This document shows positions 56,733 to 64,000 of a stretch of 64,000 bases of DNA, piece after piece. This stretch comes from Natrinema salaciae (lineage in GTDB: Archaea; Halobacteriota; Halobacteria; Halobacteriales; Natrialbaceae). The position numbers were made by a program, and so were the translations under genes. The stretch covers positions 306,835-370,834 of the forward strand of contig NZ_FOFD01000002.1 of NCBI RefSeq assembly GCF_900110865.1. Direction: 5' to 3'. Under the pieces are notes generated by a model. It was not told where the DNA came from. It did not search any database and saw nothing but the letters and a program-made list of their open reading frames with translations. Numbering within the stretch: the stretch's first letter is position 1; each line of letters opens with the position of its first letter.

Positions 56733-58805
56733 TTAATCGTCCATCTCTGCTTTGGCGACCTCCGCGCCGGCGAACTCGAGCACCTCCTTGGCCCCCTCCT
56801 CGGAGTACCCCTGTTCGATCAGTGCGTCGATCCACGCGGAGCGTTCGTCGTCGTCGAACTCGTTGGCCGACACCAGCGCGGAGAAGTTGATGTTGTGCTT
56901 CTTGTCCTCCCAGAGCTTGCGCTCCAGCGCGCGGCGCAGGCGCTCGTTGTCCTGCGGGTTGAACGCTTCGCCCTCGCGAGCGCGCCGGGAGACCCAGTTC
57001 GAGACCTCCTGGCGGAAGTCCTCCTTGCGGTCCTCGGGGATGTCGAGTTTCTCCTCGACCGACCGGAGGAACGTCTCGTCGGGTTCCTGCTCGCGGCCCG
57101 TGAGCTCGTCCTCGATGGTGTCGTCGTCGATGTACGCCATCACGTGGTCCATGTACTTCTCGCCCTGTCGCTGGATCTCGTCGATGTCGTAGGCCAGCGC
57201 GTGGCGGACGTCCTCGATCGCGCGTTCCTTGTACTCCTCGCGGACCGTCTCGAGGTAGCGGTAGTACTTCTCGAAGTTGTCTTCCGGGATCGAGCCGTGG
57301 TGCTCGAGGTTCTCCTCGAAGAAGTTGAACACCGTCAGCGGGGAGAGGAACCCGCGCTGGCGGTGCTTGGAGTCCATGATCGCTTCGGCGATCTCGTCGC
57401 CGATGAAGCGGGGCGAGACGCCGACCATCCCTTCCCCGATCTCGGCCTTCTCGGCGGCCTCTTCACGAAGCTTCTTGGTGTCGATGTCGTCGCCCTCGTC
57501 GATCTCGCCGTTGTAGGCCTTGGCCTTCGAGAGCAGCCCGACGGTCTCGGTGTCGGGCTCTTCGATCCGCGTGAGGACGCCGAACAGGCCCGCCATCTCG
57601 AGGGTGTGTGGCTCGACGTTGATGTCGGGGACGTCGGCGTTGTTCAGCATCTTCTCGTAGATCTGGGCCTCGTCCTCGTAGGAGAGGACGTAGGGGAAGT
57701 CGATCCGCTTGGTGCGGTCGTTGAACGCCTCCATCTTCTCGTCGCCCTTCTTGTCCTTGTACTCGGGCATGTTGGTGCGACCCACGATCACCTGGTCGAT
57801 GTCGATCCGCGGGTTGTTCTTGGGCTTGATCGTCTGCTCCTGGGTCGCGTGGAGGAAGTCGTAGAGGAACTCCCGCTGGAGCTTGAGCAGCTCCTCGCCG
57901 GAGAAGATGCCGCGGTTCGCGTTACAGAACGCTCCCGAGTAGTCGAACGCCCGCGGGTCGGACTCGCCGTAGATGGCGATCTTGGAGTAGTTGACGTCGC
58001 CGGTGAGTTCGGTCTCGTCCTGGTTCTTCTTGTCCTTCGGCTCGAAGGTCTCCAGTCCCTGTCGCTTGTTCTCGTCGGCGACGAACCGGACGATCTCGAC
58101 GTGGTTCTCCAGGACCTGCTGGAGGTCGTCGTCGTAGTAGGCCAGCAGCCTGTCCATGTAGAACTCGCTTTCGGGGTCCAGCGCCTGCTCGTTCTGGATG
58201 GTGTACGGCGCGTCGAGGTTCTCGTTTAGGTCGTCGATGACCCGCTGACGCTGCTCGAGGGGGAGCAAGACGAGCGGGTCCTGGTTCATCGGGGAGCGGA
58301 CGGTGTCGTCGGCCGGGTCCTGGTCCTGGATGACGTCACAGAGGTTCGTCCAACGGAAGGTGTACATCCGGCCCTCGTCGCGCAGCGTGTAGTCCTCGAA
58401 GTACCTGCGGACCTGCTTGTCGAAGTGGGACTTCCCGGAGCCGACCGGGCCGAGGAGGAGCTTGATCCGGCGTTCGGGGCCGAGTCGGCGGGCACCGGAT
58501 TTCACCTTGTTCACGAACTCGTGGATCGACTGGTGGATCACCTTCCCGTAGAAGGTGTTCTCGCCGTCACCCAGCGGGTCCTCGCTCGCGAGCTGGTACT
58601 CGACCATCCCCTCGGTCTCGTCGTAGGTGGTGCCGTAGTAGTCGAACATGTCCGCAACGCGCTGGTGGGCGTTGCGGGCCACCTTCGGGTCCTCGTACAC
58701 CTCCTCCAAGTACCAGTCGAAGGACTTGGTCTCCCGCAGGTCCGCGGGCATCGATTCCTTGTAATCCGTACTGAGCTGCTCGAGTGTTTCGATGTCACCG
58801 GTCAT
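56733..58805 (-). CDS. prkA: PrkA-type AAA+ serine protein kinase, first copy
   Basis: A 690-residue PrkA-family protein with P-loop GPVGSGKS at residues 119-126, the family's FDWYLEEVYEDPKVARNAHQ and later RFIGDEIAEAIMDSKHRQRG, and a mostly helical C-terminal half with YMDHVMAYIDDDTIEDELTG. It is the first gene of the four-gene operon. In bacteria PrkA-YeaH-SpoVR is a conserved starvation-linked module; having two kinases here suggests a dedicated hetero-oligomer or a two-step relay. The latter is inference. Confidence 0.9.
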   Translation of the reverse strand: MTGDIETLEQLSTDYKESMPADLRETKSFDWYLEEVYEDPKVARNAHQRVADMFDYYGTTYDETEGMVEYQLASEDPLGDGENTFYGKVIHQSIHEFVNKVKSGARRLGPERRIKLLLGPVGSGKSHFDKQVRRYFEDYTLRDEGRMYTFRWTNLCDVIQDQDPADDTVRSPMNQDPLVLLPLEQRQRVIDDLNENLDAPYTIQNEQALDPESEFYMDRLLAYYDDDLQQVLENHVEIVRFVADENKRQGLETFEPKDKKNQDETELTGDVNYSKIAIYGESDPRAFDYSGAFCNANRGIFSGEELLKLQREFLYDFLHATQEQTIKPKNNPRIDIDQVIVGRTNMPEYKDKKGDEKMEAFNDRTKRIDFPYVLSYEDEAQIYEKMLNNADVPDINVEPHTLEMAGLFGVLTRIEEPDTETVGLLSKAKAYNGEIDEGDDIDTKKLREEAAEKAEIGEGMVGVSPRFIGDEIAEAIMDSKHRQRGFLSPLTVFNFFEENLEHHGSIPEDNFEKYYRYLETVREEYKERAIEDVRHALAYDIDEIQRQGEKYMDHVMAYIDDDTIEDELTGREQEPDETFLRSVEEKLDIPEDRKEDFRQEVSNWVSRRAREGEAFNPQDNERLRRALERKLWEDKKHNINFSALVSANEFDDDERSAWIDALIEQGYSEEGAKEVLEFAGAEVAKAEMDD

Positions 58806-59023
58806 GGTATCATTGCCAGTTGGGTGGGTCCCCCGTCCGCAGTGCAGTTGTCCGTGATCGTACGGACCGGTTGTGCTGACGTCGTTCGACCAGCCGCACC
58901 GTCTCGTGGTCGAACCGTCGGAATCCGTCGCCTCGTGTCACCCGACGTGAACGCGTCGGACCCCTCGAGCGGGCTCTCGAGGAGCGCGATCCTGTCGCGG
59001 GCGGCGTCGATCTGCCGTGTCAT
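58802..59023 (-). CDS. Possible 73-residue leader peptide gene ahead of prkA
   Basis: This frame starts MTRQIDAARDRIALLESPLE with good haloarchaeal codon use and ends with a TGA that overlaps the prkA start codon (ATGA). That arrangement could mean translational coupling. The second half has poorer codon use and no recognisable domain. It may be a chance frame; evidence is weak. Confidence 0.25.
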   Translation of the reverse strand: MTRQIDAARDRIALLESPLEGSDAFTSGDTRRRIPTVRPRDGAAGRTTSAQPVRTITDNCTADGGPTQLAMIP

Positions 59024-59406
59024 GTGTCATCTATCGCCACTCGCCGTTGCGCGATGCCTCGTCAGGGCTCGGGCAACGGTGCGCCGGGGACGGGCGCGGA
59101 GTGGATCGGTCCGGCAAACGGATACCGATAGTATTTAATGAGTGAGTAATCCAGGTACTTAGCCTTAGCCCCAAAAGATATTTATCGGGACGCTATTCCG
59201 GGCGAATATTGCCAATATCGGCCGCTGGTCCTCGATATCACACCCCACATTCGGCGGGCGACGACATAAGTCACCGGCCTGCAGTGTCCACGTCAACTCG
59301 CGCGCGCCGCCGGGAAGCCGACGCGAACGGGTCGCCCGACCGAATCGGTCCGTCGTCCGGCCGCCGTGACGACGAGGATTTAGGGGCGGCGGTCCTAACC
59401 GCGGTC
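58806..59406. other. Intergenic region between the PrkA operon and the DUF5820 gene
   Basis: About 600 bases. The part near 59120-59200 is AT-rich with TATA-like boxes for both directions (for example 59131-59137 and 59178-59186), so both flanking genes probably have long leaders or an unmarked small gene is present. Apart from the low-confidence 73-residue frame at 58802-59023 I see no gene. Confidence 0.35.
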
Positions 59407-59838
59407 ATGTCGGACCCGGACGCGGACGGTGAGCTGGACCGATCGCGGCTGCCGGACGGGTGGACCGTCTGGAGCCAGGGGGCGGACGGACGGCTCGTCC
59501 TCGCGTACCGACCGGACGTCTTCAATGCGGACGACTTCCCCGCGGCCTGCCTGCCGACGCTGTATCTCACCCACGGCAAGCGCACCCGTCGTCCGGGCAT
59601 CAACCCGGCCGACACCGCCGACGCCGAGGACTGGTTCGTCACGCTCTATCTCGAGCCGGACGTCTCGCTGAACGAGACGCTGCGGTTCCCGACGCGGACC
59701 GCGGCGCTCGAGCGAACCGTCGAGCTCGCGCGGACGTTCGACGACGGCGAGATCGATTACCGCGGGCTGTATCAGGTTCCCCGGGAGACGTACTTCGAGC
59801 GGCTCGACGAGCTCACCGGCGCGGACGGCGGCGAGTGA
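59407..59838 (+). CDS. DUF5820-family haloarchaeal protein
   Basis: A 143-residue protein of a haloarchaeal family of unknown function (DUF5820, from memory). Characteristic stretches are LPDGWTVWSQGADGRLVLAY, ACLPTLYLTHGKRTRRPG and DEGEIDYRGLYQVPRETYFE-like sequence. The start at 59407 avoids an upstream in-frame extension of 66 codons that has no similarity. It precedes the UPF0179 gene by 100 bases on the same strand. No catalytic motif is visible. Confidence 0.75.
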   Translation: MSDPDADGELDRSRLPDGWTVWSQGADGRLVLAYRPDVFNADDFPAACLPTLYLTHGKRTRRPGINPADTADAEDWFVTLYLEPDVSLNETLRFPTRTAALERTVELARTFDDGEIDYRGLYQVPRETYFERLDELTGADGGE

Positions 59839-59938
59839 CCGCGGCCGGGAGATCGAGTCCCGTCGCGAAACGGGACGCGAGTTTCGGTTCCGTCCGGCGG
59901 ACGTGAGCCTTAACCGCGAGTGGCGACTACCGAATCCT

Positions 59939-60385
59939 ATGTCGACCGTTACGCTCATCGGCTCCCGGCTGGCCGAGCCGGGAACCGAGTTCGTCTACGA
60001 GGGTGAAGCCGACGGCTGCGCCGGCTGTCCGTACCGCAGTCAGTGTCTCAATCTCTCTCCCGACACGAAGTACCGCGTCACGTCCATCCGCGAGAACGCA
60101 CAGACCCTCGAGTGTGCCATGCACGACGGCGGGGTTCGCGCCGTGGAAGTCGAGCCCGCTCCCGCGCGCGCGAACATCACGTCGAAGGGTGCGTTCGCCG
60201 GCAGCAAGACGAGCCTCCCGGGTCCCTGCCCCTACGTCGAGTGCCCGAGCCACGAGTACTGCGAACCCGACGGCATCGCGTTCGGCGAGGAGTACCGAAT
60301 CTCGGACATCATCGGCGAGCCGCCCCACGAGGTCTGTCACCTCGACCGCTCGCTCGAACTGGTCGAACTCGAGACCGACGACTGA
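59939..60385 (+). CDS. UPF0179 family protein
   Basis: A 148-residue archaeal UPF0179 protein rich in cysteines: CAGCPYRSQCLN near residues 29-40, LECAMHDGGV, PCPYVECPSHEYCE and HEVCHLD. The conserved Cys pattern suggests an Fe-S or zinc site, but no function is established. It starts MSTVTLIGSRLAEPG. Confidence 0.85.
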   Translation: MSTVTLIGSRLAEPGTEFVYEGEADGCAGCPYRSQCLNLSPDTKYRVTSIRENAQTLECAMHDGGVRAVEVEPAPARANITSKGAFAGSKTSLPGPCPYVECPSHEYCEPDGIAFGEEYRISDIIGEPPHEVCHLDRSLELVELETDD

Positions 60386-60512
60386 GCGGTCGGTAATCGG
60401 GCAGCCGCTGGCAGGTCAGTTGGAATCGGACGCCGCCCCGAGGGCGGCGGTCCGGGCCGCAGGCGAACGAAAATCAGCTCGCGACCGGTTCGACTCCGTC
60501 TTCTCGCGCCCG

Positions 60513-60863
60513 TCAGGCCTCGAGTTCGGCGTCGTCGAGCCAGGACCCCGCCCAGCACTCGATCTCGCTGAAGACCGGCTCCAGGGACTCGCCTTTGGCT
60601 GTCAGACTGTAGTAGGTGGCGACGGGGGCGTCTTCCTCGATGCGGCGCTCGACGAACCCCGTCTCACCGAGGTCGTCGAGGACCCGCGAGAGGGTTCGGG
60701 CGTTCGCGCCGGTCGACCGCTTGAGTTCGTTGAACCGCTGTTCGCCGTTCAGCAGTTCGTGGAGCACCGCGAGCCGCCACTGGGAGCCGATCTGCTCGAG
60801 GGAGGCGATGACCGGACAGGCGTCGTCGTGTTGCTCGCTGGGTCTCGTCTGGGGAGAGGACAT
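60513..60863 (-). CDS. HxlR-family winged-helix regulator
   Basis: A 116-residue HxlR-type regulator: CPVIASLEQIGSQWRLAVLH (family N-terminus), GEQRFNELKRSTGANARTLS (recognition helix) and GFVERRIEEDAPVATYYSLT (wing). The conserved Cys near residue 16 may sense redox or electrophiles, as in related MarR/HxlR proteins. It diverges from the flavin reductase gene with a 99-base shared region holding an inverted repeat, so it probably controls that gene and itself. Confidence 0.88.
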   Translation of the reverse strand: MSSPQTRPSEQHDDACPVIASLEQIGSQWRLAVLHELLNGEQRFNELKRSTGANARTLSRVLDDLGETGFVERRIEEDAPVATYYSLTAKGESLEPVFSEIECWAGSWLDDAELEA

Positions 60864-60908
60864 CGGTGGTATCTACGGGGGATTTCGTCACGAACCGTTT
60901 TAGTAGTT

Positions 60909-60921
60909 CGGTTCCGAACCG
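60909..60921. promoter_or_regulatory. Inverted repeat, candidate HxlR operator
   Basis: CGGTTC-C-GAACCG is a perfect 6-bp palindrome with a 1-base spacer, midway between the divergent hxlR (start 60863) and flavin reductase (start 60963) genes. AT-rich promoter-like stretches flank it on both sides (60895-60905 and 60922-60937), so a dimer bound here would block or order both promoters. Confidence 0.5.
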
Positions 60922-60962
60922 GATAACATCGTGTTAGTAGCCCACTCCGCGGAGGGAGACCG

Positions 60963-61589
60963 ATGACCGACGACGGGTCCACCAGTAGCGGGACCGACGC
61001 CCTCGAGATCGCCGCCGACGAACGCGAGGGGTCGCTCTACCGAATCCTCTCGAGCGCGGTCGTTCCGCGGCCGATCGCGTGGGTGAGCACCCGGAGCGCG
61101 GACGGCGTCGACAACCTCGCACCGTACAGTTTCTTCACCGTCGCGTCGGTCGAGCCGCCGGTGGTGCTGTTCGCGCCCGTCGACGGCGCGGACGGTCTCA
61201 AGGACACGCCGCGGAACGCCCGGGACACCGGCGAGTTCGTCGTCAACCTCGTCACCGAGGACCTCGCCGAGGCGATGAACGAAACCAGCGCCACGCTCCC
61301 CGCCGGCGAGAGCGAGTTCGATCACGCCGGCCTCGAACGAGCCGACTCGACCGCGGTCGACCCGCCGCGAGTCGCCGGCGCGACGGTCGCCTTCGAGTGT
61401 ACCCTCCACGACCTCGTCGACGTCGGCGGCTCGACGCTCGTCCTCGGCGAGGTCCGCCACGTCCACCTCGCGGAGTCCGTGACGACCGACGGCGAGATCG
61501 ACGTCGACGAGATCGACGCCGTCGGCCGACTCGCCGGGAGCACGTACGCCCGAACCGGGGATCGGTTCTCGCTCGAGCGCCCGCCGTAG
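60963..61589 (+). CDS. Flavin reductase-family protein
   Basis: A 208-residue FMN-binding flavin reductase: SSAVVPRPIAWVSTRSADGV and NLAPYSFFTVASVEPPVVLF are the FMN-site motifs, followed by RNARDTGEFVVNLVTEDLAE. Members reduce FMN/FAD with NAD(P)H or act as oxygenase partners. There is an N-terminal extension of about 20 acidic residues. Divergent from an HxlR regulator, as redox-stress gene pairs often are. Confidence 0.88.
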   Translation: MTDDGSTSSGTDALEIAADEREGSLYRILSSAVVPRPIAWVSTRSADGVDNLAPYSFFTVASVEPPVVLFAPVDGADGLKDTPRNARDTGEFVVNLVTEDLAEAMNETSATLPAGESEFDHAGLERADSTAVDPPRVAGATVAFECTLHDLVDVGGSTLVLGEVRHVHLAESVTTDGEIDVDEIDAVGRLAGSTYARTGDRFSLERPP

Positions 61590-61667
61590 ATTCGGACGAC
61601 CGACGGGACCAGTCGGGACGAGACGGGGCGTCGCACTCGAGTTCCGAACGCCGAGCGCGACCCCGGG

Positions 61668-61838
61668 CTACTCCTCGCGGCTGCGCTCGAGCAGGTCCGG
61701 CGGCACCGAACAGCCGCAGGGCTCGACGGTACCGGTGTGTGGCCCGGTCACGACGGCGAAACAGACCGGATCGCCGCAGTGCGGACAGTCGGGGAACGGG
61801 GACGCGGTGTCGTCGCTCGCCTCGCCGTCGCTAGCCAT
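61668..61838 (-). CDS. CPxCG zinc-finger microprotein, copy B (56 residues)
   Basis: From the ATG at 61838 the reverse frame gives 56 residues (MASDGEASDDTASPFPDCPH) with CPHCGDPVCF, GPHTGTVEPCGCSVP and a charged end. It is the paralogue of copy A at 49003-49170, including the spacing between zinc motifs. Both copies diverge from the same promoter-plus-hairpin element. Zinc binding is expected from the four cysteines (CPxCG and CGC). Confidence 0.78.
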   Translation of the reverse strand: MASDGEASDDTASPFPDCPHCGDPVCFAVVTGPHTGTVEPCGCSVPPDLLERSREE

Positions 61839-61917
61839 CGCGACCACCCGTCGCGGTCCGCCGCGATCCGGAATCGGGTCTCGTGACTCGTGGTGGCTGT
61901 CGATTCGACTGGCGTGC

Positions 61918-61933
61918 GGGATGTTTATATCCC
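61918..61933. promoter_or_regulatory. Inverted repeat around the TATA box, copy B
   Basis: GGGAT-GTTTAT-ATCCC, the counterpart of 49238-49253, with both arm positions changed in a pairing-preserving way. TTTATA at 61924-61929 is a good TATA box for a transcript starting near 61951. The next 24 bases (61934-61957) are identical to 49254-49277. Confidence 0.65.
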
Positions 61934-61950
61934 GGTAGAATGTACGGAAT

Positions 61951-62050
61951 CATGCTTGCAAAGCCGAGTGGCTTTGGAAGCAAAGTCTCGGGTGCCTGTA
62001 CACCCGGGACGTTTCGGTACGCCCCCAACGGAGACTCGCTTCCGTTCTAA
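61951..62050 (+). ncRNA. Candidate structured small RNA, copy B
   Basis: An element of about 100 nt starting 27 bases after the TATA box. P1 joins GCTTGC (61954-61959) with GGAAGC (61976-61981) around an inner AAAGCC/GGCTTT hairpin (61960-61965 with 61970-61975, loop GAGT). P2 joins 61987-61994 with 62001-62008, using a U-G wobble (61988-62007) that would be A-C on the other strand. P3 joins AACGGA (62027-62032) with TCCGTT (62041-62046), and a T/A-rich tail follows. Copy A has the same order and roughly the same spacing with different inner stems. A 32-residue leaderless frame from the ATG at 61952 exists but is not conserved as protein. Confidence 0.6.
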
Positions 62051-62376
62051 TCATTGACTCGTTATGACTTATAACTATTGGAACCGGGGCGGAATAGAGG
62101 GGGTGGAGGCCGAGCGAACAGTCGGACGAAGCCGTCGTCTCGCGACGGCAGCGATCCGCGTAACAGCCCGGTATTCCCGGAAGTGCCCACAGCGCTGGTC
62201 CGGTGTTCGGGACGATCCGACACTGAACGGGACGGGGAGTACTCGTGCGTACTGAACGGCGGCGCGAAACCCGCCCGGGTACTGGCCACGCTCAGCGGGT
62301 TTCCGACTCGATCAGATTCGGTAGCCATGCATTTGACGGGTGCCTGATTATTCGTGTCGGTCCCCAAGTTAGCCCG
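62051..62376. other. Intergenic region ahead of the cupredoxin gene
   Basis: About 325 bases between the candidate RNA and the cupredoxin gene. A TATA-like box near 62346-62352 fits the cupredoxin start at 62377; another at 62064-62071 is unassigned. No gene is recognised. Confidence 0.35.
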
Positions 62377-62988
62377 ATGACACAAGATGACCGCGTAACC
62401 CGACGCCGGATGCTCACACTGACAGGTGCCGCGACATCGACAGCGTTCGTCGCCGGTTGCGGCGGCGGTGGGAACGGCGGCAACGGCGGCAACGGTGGCA
62501 ACGGCGGTACCGGCGGTGGCGGTATCGAGATCGAGCCCGACACACAGATCGAGTTCGACGGGCAGACGTCCGGCTGGCTCGGTATCGCGCCCGACGCGAT
62601 CGCTGACGAGGAGAACCCGACGCTCATCCTCCAGGAGGGAGCAACTTACGAGATGGGCTGGACGACCGGCGACGGCGCCGAGCACAACATCGCGATCTAC
62701 GACGAAAACGACGAGGTCGTCGACGATCTCGTGACCGAGCGGGTCACCGAACCCGAAGACCAGTGGCTCGAGTTCGAGGCCAGCAGCGAGATGGTCACCT
62801 ACATCTGCGAGGTCCACCCGAACACGATGATCGCCGATATTCAGGTCGAAGGTGGCGGCGGTGGCGGCAACGAGACCGGCGGCAACGAAACCGGTAACGA
62901 GACTGGTGGTAACGAGACTGGCGGCAACGAAACTGGCAACGAGACCGGCAACGAAACTGGCAACGAAACCGGCAACGAAACCGGCTAA
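62377..62988 (+). CDS. Tat-exported cupredoxin (halocyanin/plastocyanin-like) with N-glycosylation-sequon tail
   Basis: A 203-residue lipoprotein with the Tat signal VTRRRMLTLTGAATSTAFVA and lipobox AGC (Cys28), then a Gly/Asn linker of (NGG) repeats. The cupredoxin domain has type-1 copper ligands His103 (GAEHNIAIYD), Cys144, His147 and Met151 (YICEVHPNTM). After it comes a tail of nine NET motifs spaced by one or two glycines (residues 165-203), each an N-X-T glycosylation sequon. It is extracellular and membrane-anchored, and carries electrons by family. The start at 62377 sets the RRR motif at residues 9-11. Confidence 0.88.
   Translation: MTQDDRVTRRRMLTLTGAATSTAFVAGCGGGGNGGNGGNGGNGGTGGGGIEIEPDTQIEFDGQTSGWLGIAPDAIADEENPTLILQEGATYEMGWTTGDGAEHNIAIYDENDEVVDDLVTERVTEPEDQWLEFEASSEMVTYICEVHPNTMIADIQVEGGGGGGNETGGNETGNETGGNETGGNETGNETGNETGNETGNETG
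62869..62985 (+). repeat. Tandem GNET-coding repeat
   Basis: About 117 bases of near-periodic coding repeat: nine copies of an AAC-GAG/GAA-ACC/ACT (Asn-Glu-Thr) unit separated by GGC/GGT codons. Synonymous changes between units show it is selected as protein, although slippage can alter copy number. Confidence 0.8.
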
Positions 62989-63408
62989 CGACAGCTACTT
63001 CGACAGATCTCGGCCGTTGTCACGGCGAAGAGACAGACGACCGCTCTTTTTCCGCACCCCGTACTGGTCGGATCGAAATACGCACCACTCGGCAATACGG
63101 CCTCGATACCGGGGTCCTGTCGTCCGCTACGGGGTCGCCGATACCGTCGAGAGGGCCGGGGCAAGCGGTGATGACACGAGACGATGGTACCGGTTCTCCA
63201 TCGTGCCCCGACAAAACCGGTACGCCGTCGCCATCTATAGCTCTGGCACTTACAAAGACATGGTCGGTCCCCAGTGTCGCCCGAAATCAGGTGGAGACGA
63301 ACAGCTTGCCCGTTCCGTCGAAATGACGCTCGGACTGCGTCGTCTACCGCCTCCCCGACACCGACCTCGCACGAGCGGGACGTTCCGCACCCGCCTGTCC
63401 CGCGGTTT
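62989..63408. other. Gene-free stretch after the cupredoxin gene
   Basis: About 420 bases in which I recognise no gene, RNA or repeat. Confidence 0.35.
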
Positions 63409-63819
63409 TCACGAGTGGGGCTCGAGCAGCGACTCGAGGTTCTCTAGCGATCGCAGACAGATCGGCACGTATCCGGCACCGCCGAGCGGCAGTTCGAAGG
63501 CGATCCGACACCGAGCCGCGCCGAGGTCGTCGACGCGGTGGCCGGCGGCGGGAATCCCCGTCACGCGCCAGGTCCACCGCCGCTCCGTGCACGCGGTGAT
63601 CCGAAACGGGAGCCAGACGCCGGGGACGCGGATTCGGCCGGTCGTCCCGGTCCGGACCCGACGATCCGTCGCCTCCACGCCGGTCAGGAGCGGCGACCAC
63701 GTCGGCCACCGAGTCGTGTCGACGAGGGCGTCCCAAGCGTCGGTCGCGGGGACCTGCAGGACGTGCGAGACTTCGAGGCGGCGGCCGTCCGGCGTTCGCG
63801 CGGTCCGGACTCGAGTCAT
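63409..63819 (-). CDS. SRPBCC-family protein (polyketide cyclase/START-like)
   Basis: A 136-residue protein with the typical SRPBCC opening HVLQVPATDAWDALVDTTRW and WSPLLTGVEATDRRVRTG, then a helix-grip-like end (RCRIAFELPLGGAGYVPICL). Such domains bind small hydrophobic ligands in a cavity. No signal peptide. The ligand is unknown and no neighbour hints at it. Confidence 0.8.
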   Translation of the reverse strand: MTRVRTARTPDGRRLEVSHVLQVPATDAWDALVDTTRWPTWSPLLTGVEATDRRVRTGTTGRIRVPGVWLPFRITACTERRWTWRVTGIPAAGHRVDDLGAARCRIAFELPLGGAGYVPICLRSLENLESLLEPHS

Positions 63820-63973
63820 GGTCGGTGGTACGCGGTCCTCGGCAATGGGGGTTTGGACGAGTACAGGTCCGACGACGGCGAGCGACGACGCGACGACCGA
63901 TCGACCGGTCGCTCGCGGTGACTGTCGTGGCCGCTAAACTTTACTAAGGGGGCTCCTTCCGTCGGCCTAACGA

Positions 63974-64000
63974 ATGGCGATACTCGAGGTAGACGACCTC
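63974..64000 (+). CDS. N-terminus of an ABC-type ATPase (partial)
   Basis: Only nine codons are inside the window: MAILEVDDL. This is the usual opening of an ABC transporter ATPase (beta-1 strand before Walker A), but nothing more can be confirmed. A TTTACTAA box about 30 bases upstream could be its promoter. Confidence 0.4.

Noticed and set aside
62064..62255. 63-residue plus-strand frame after the RNA candidate
   Set aside because: No promoter at the right distance, no motif, and codon use does not match haloarchaeal genes.

Overview
The window reads as chromosomal DNA of a halophilic archaeon (class Halobacteria; a Natrialbaceae-like relative of Natrinema or Haloterrigena is my guess, not shown by the sequence). 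The evidence is high GC with strong GC bias at third codon positions, acidic proteins, twin-arginine lipoproteins, TATA boxes about 25 bases ahead of start codons (leaderless transcripts), and archaeal or haloarchaeal genes: proteasome alpha, SBDS, RNase P proteins, TbsP, HalOD1, PccX and UPF0179.

Layout. 0-4 kb: one-carbon genes (folD fragment, glyA) around a hydrolase and a frameshifted beta-lactamase-like gene. 4-8.7 kb: a CHAT caspase-like protein, the regulator TbsP and an AT-rich patch with an orphan Tat-exported protein. 8.7-12.2 kb: an information-processing operon (rnp3, methyltransferase, rnp2, psmA, SBDS). 12.2-15.1 kb: FUN14 protein, HflX and a methyltransferase. 15.2-18.5 kb: a tandem duplication of a thiolase-like/DUF35 pair. 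18.5-23.6 kb: conserved haloarchaeal proteins, a DEDD exonuclease, a thioesterase and a HalOD1 protein. 23.8-33.1 kb: an accessory block with two polytopic His-containing membrane proteins, a CPA1 antiporter, a MoaD-like protein ending Cys-Cys, a CGCGG peptide, a PaaB-like candidate RiPP precursor and two radical SAM/SPASM enzymes. 33.1-34.3 kb: a decayed, partly AT-rich stretch. 34.3-40.1 kb: propionyl/acetyl-CoA carboxylase (pccA, pccB, pccX) interrupted by an SPFH protein and a broken gene. 40.3-45.6 kb: a branched-chain amino acid ABC transporter. 45.9-51 kb: SNF symporter, SDR, response regulator, zinc-finger microprotein, YjbQ and HEAT protein. 51.1-58.8 kb: a PrkA-PrkA-YeaH-SpoVR operon. 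59.4-64 kb: small conserved proteins, a divergent HxlR/flavin reductase pair, a second zinc-finger microprotein and a cupredoxin with a glycosylation-sequon tail.

The best candidates for something undescribed are: (1) two copies of a roughly 100-nt element at 49.3 and 61.95 kb, each diverging from a paralogous CPxCG zinc-finger microprotein, sharing a nearly identical promoter and the same three-hairpin architecture although some stem sequences differ, which looks like a structured small RNA; (2) the radical-SAM/RiPP locus at 29-33 kb, whose two partner enzymes and unusual Cys-rich small proteins suggest a modified protein or cofactor of unknown identity. No tRNA, rRNA, CRISPR array or transposase gene was seen.
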